This document shows positions 62,919 through 64,000 of a stretch of 64,000 nt of DNA, piece after piece; position 1 is the stretch's first letter; each line of letters opens with the position of its first letter. Source of the stretch: JACDAN01 sp963802375 (GTDB lineage: Bacteria; Actinomycetota; Thermoleophilia; Gaiellales; Gaiellaceae); NCBI GenBank assembly GCA_963802375.1, contig CAWDIJ010000009.1, positions 62,001 to 126,000 of the forward strand, in the 5' to 3' direction. The position numbers were made by a program, and so were the translations under genes. The notes under the pieces were generated by a model that saw only the letters and a program-made list of their open reading frames with translations, had not been told where the DNA came from and made no database searches.

Positions 62919-64000
62919 CCGACGCCCGCCAGAAGAAACGCGCGGTTCTCGCGCAGCATCTCGCGCGCGATCACGAGCCGCTGGATCTGGTTCGTCCCCT
63001 CGTAGATCTGCGTGATCTTGGCGTCGCGCATCATCCGCTCGACCGGGTACTCCTGCATGTAGCCGTAGCCGCCGAGGATCTGGACGGCATCGGTCGTGAC
63101 GTCCATGGCCACATCCGTGCAGTAGAGCTTCGCCATCGCGCTGATCTTCGTCAGCTCGGAGCCGTCGACGCCGTCGTCGATCATCTGCCCGCACTTGTAG
63201 AGCAGGAGCCGCGCGGCCTCGCACTTCGTCTCCATGTCGGCGAGCGTCGCCGAGATCAGCTGGTGCTGGGCGATCGGCTTGCCCATCGTCTCGCGGTCCT
63301 TCGCGTACTCGAGCGCGTAGTCGGTCGCCCCCTGCGCCAGCCCGAGTCCCTGCGCGCCGATCCCGGGCCTGGAGCGGTCGAGGATCTGCATCGCGATCTT
63401 GAAGCCTTCCCCCTCCTCGCCCAGGAGGTTGTTCGCGGGGATCCGCATGTCGTTGAAGAAGATCTCGCCGGTCGTCGAGCCCTTGATCCCCATCTTCGGC
63501 TCGATCCGGCCGACCTCGAAGCCGGGGCTGGCCGCCTCGACGACGAACGCCGAGATCCCGCCGTGGCCCTGTGTGGGGTCGGTCTTCGCGAAGACGGTGT
63601 AGAGGTCGGCGACGCCGGCGTTGGTGATGAAGCGCTTGGAGCCGTTGATGACGTACTCGTCGCCGTCGAGCCGCGCCTCCGACCGCATCGCGGCCGAGTC
63701 GGAGCCCGAGCCGGGCTCGGTCAGCGCGTACGCGGCGAGCCACTCGCCTGAGGCGAGCTTGGGCAGGTAGCGCTCCTTCTGAGCGTCCGTTCCGGCCAGC
63801 TTCAGCCCGAGTGAGCCCAGTTCCTGCACGGCGATGATCAGCCCGCTCGTCGCGCAGACCTTCGAGACCTCCTCGATCGCGACGAGCGCCATCAGCGCGG
63901 AGGCGCCGAGGCCGCCGTACTCCTCGTCGTAGAGCACGCCGAAGATCCCGTGCTCGCGGAAGACCTCGACGACGTCCCAGGGGAACTCGGCCGACTTGTC
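62915..64000 (-). CDS. Acyl-CoA dehydrogenase (partial, N-terminus outside window)
   Basis: The frame is open to the right edge (61 codons longer than the first internal start codon would suggest is not claimed; 21 codons precede GTG 63937) and reads DKSAEFPWDVVEVFREHGIF before VLYDEEYGGLGASAL, normal for this family. YALTEPGSGSDSAAM and YVINGSKRFITNAGVADLY are the FAD-binding blocks, TMGKPIAQHQLISATLADME is the substrate helix and ILGGYGYMQEYPVERMMRDA follows. The catalytic Glu is in IYEGTNQIQR. Only about 20-30 N-terminal residues should be missing. It is a second dehydrogenase in the window, about 40% identical by eye to the one at 19472, with unknown chain-length preference. Confidence 0.88.
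   Translation of the reverse strand, partial: DKSAEFPWDVVEVFREHGIFGVLYDEEYGGLGASALMALVAIEEVSKVCATSGLIIAVQELGSLGLKLAGTDAQKERYLPKLASGEWLAAYALTEPGSGSDSAAMRSEARLDGDEYVINGSKRFITNAGVADLYTVFAKTDPTQGHGGISAFVVEAASPGFEVGRIEPKMGIKGSTTGEIFFNDMRIPANNLLGEEGEGFKIAMQILDRSRPGIGAQGLGLAQGATDYALEYAKDRETMGKPIAQHQLISATLADMETKCEAARLLLYKCGQMIDDGVDGSELTKISAMAKLYCTDVAMDVTTDAVQILGGYGYMQEYPVERMMRDAKITQIYEGTNQIQRLVIAREMLRENRAFLLAGVG

Noticed and set aside
1..64000. CRISPR arrays, tRNA, rRNA, insertion sequences, integrases or prophage genes
   Set aside because: No regularly spaced repeats, no cloverleaf or rRNA-like stretches, and no transposase or integrase motifs were seen on either strand. I cannot exclude a weak tRNA without a covariance search.

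Overview
The window looks like chromosomal DNA of a high-GC actinobacterium, most plausibly of the class Thermoleophilia (Gaiellales or Solirubrobacterales) or a close uncultured relative. The placement is an inference from gene content, very high GC, frequent GTG/TTG starts and many apparently leaderless genes; there is no rRNA gene to confirm it. I saw no tRNA, rRNA, CRISPR array, prophage or insertion sequence. Genes are densely packed, with 4-nt overlaps inside operons and between convergent neighbours.

Layout. 0-7 kb: a partial secreted glycosidase-like gene, a 60-aa HTH protein, a cyclase/AAA/TPR regulator, a lipoprotein hydrolase and a DUF2182 membrane protein. 7-20.6 kb: acyl-CoA metabolism, with a carboxyltransferase subunit, a biotin carboxylase/BCCP subunit, enoyl-CoA hydratase and acyl-CoA dehydrogenase. 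Among these lie small conserved genes, an FAD oxidoreductase/DapA-type pair, two MFS transporters, SCP-2 and leucyl aminopeptidase. 20.6-27 kb: a complete peptide/nickel-type ABC importer operon on the minus strand, in the order binding protein, two permeases, two ATPases, kelch lipoprotein. 27-36 kb: a secreted protein, an MBL-rhodanese persulfide dioxygenase-like enzyme, a second cyclase/AAA/TPR regulator, threonine dehydratase, MeaB and HisC. 36-43.4 kb: a ParA-FtsZ-gamma-glutamyltransferase-GNAT operon, two proteins of unknown function, a Nei-type glycosylase and a small membrane protein. 43.4-49.7 kb: UvsE, an Lhr-type helicase and a methyltransferase, all with broken frames. 49.8-54 kb: a large secreted VWA/PxKF protein with a small secreted partner. 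54-64 kb: a third cyclase/AAA/TPR regulator, a peroxiredoxin, DUF1028, an HhH-GPD protein, a tandem Nudix protein, two more secreted proteins including a trypsin-like protease, and a partial acyl-CoA dehydrogenase.

The strongest unannotated signals are the following. (1) A recurrent promoter, TAnnnT followed by exactly 6 (sometimes 7-10) nt and then the start codon, which predicts leaderless transcription of about a dozen genes. (2) A 31-nt dyad element repeated between two convergent gene pairs. (3) An in-frame insertion built from two palindromes inside the biotin carboxylase. (4) Five single-base frameshifts and a diverged 290-bp direct duplication confined to about 44.0-49.1 kb, which look more like assembly error or strain mixing than biology. 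(5) An FtsZ with a long proline-rich N-terminal extension, in an operon with ParA. I did not find a convincing new defence or mobile system.
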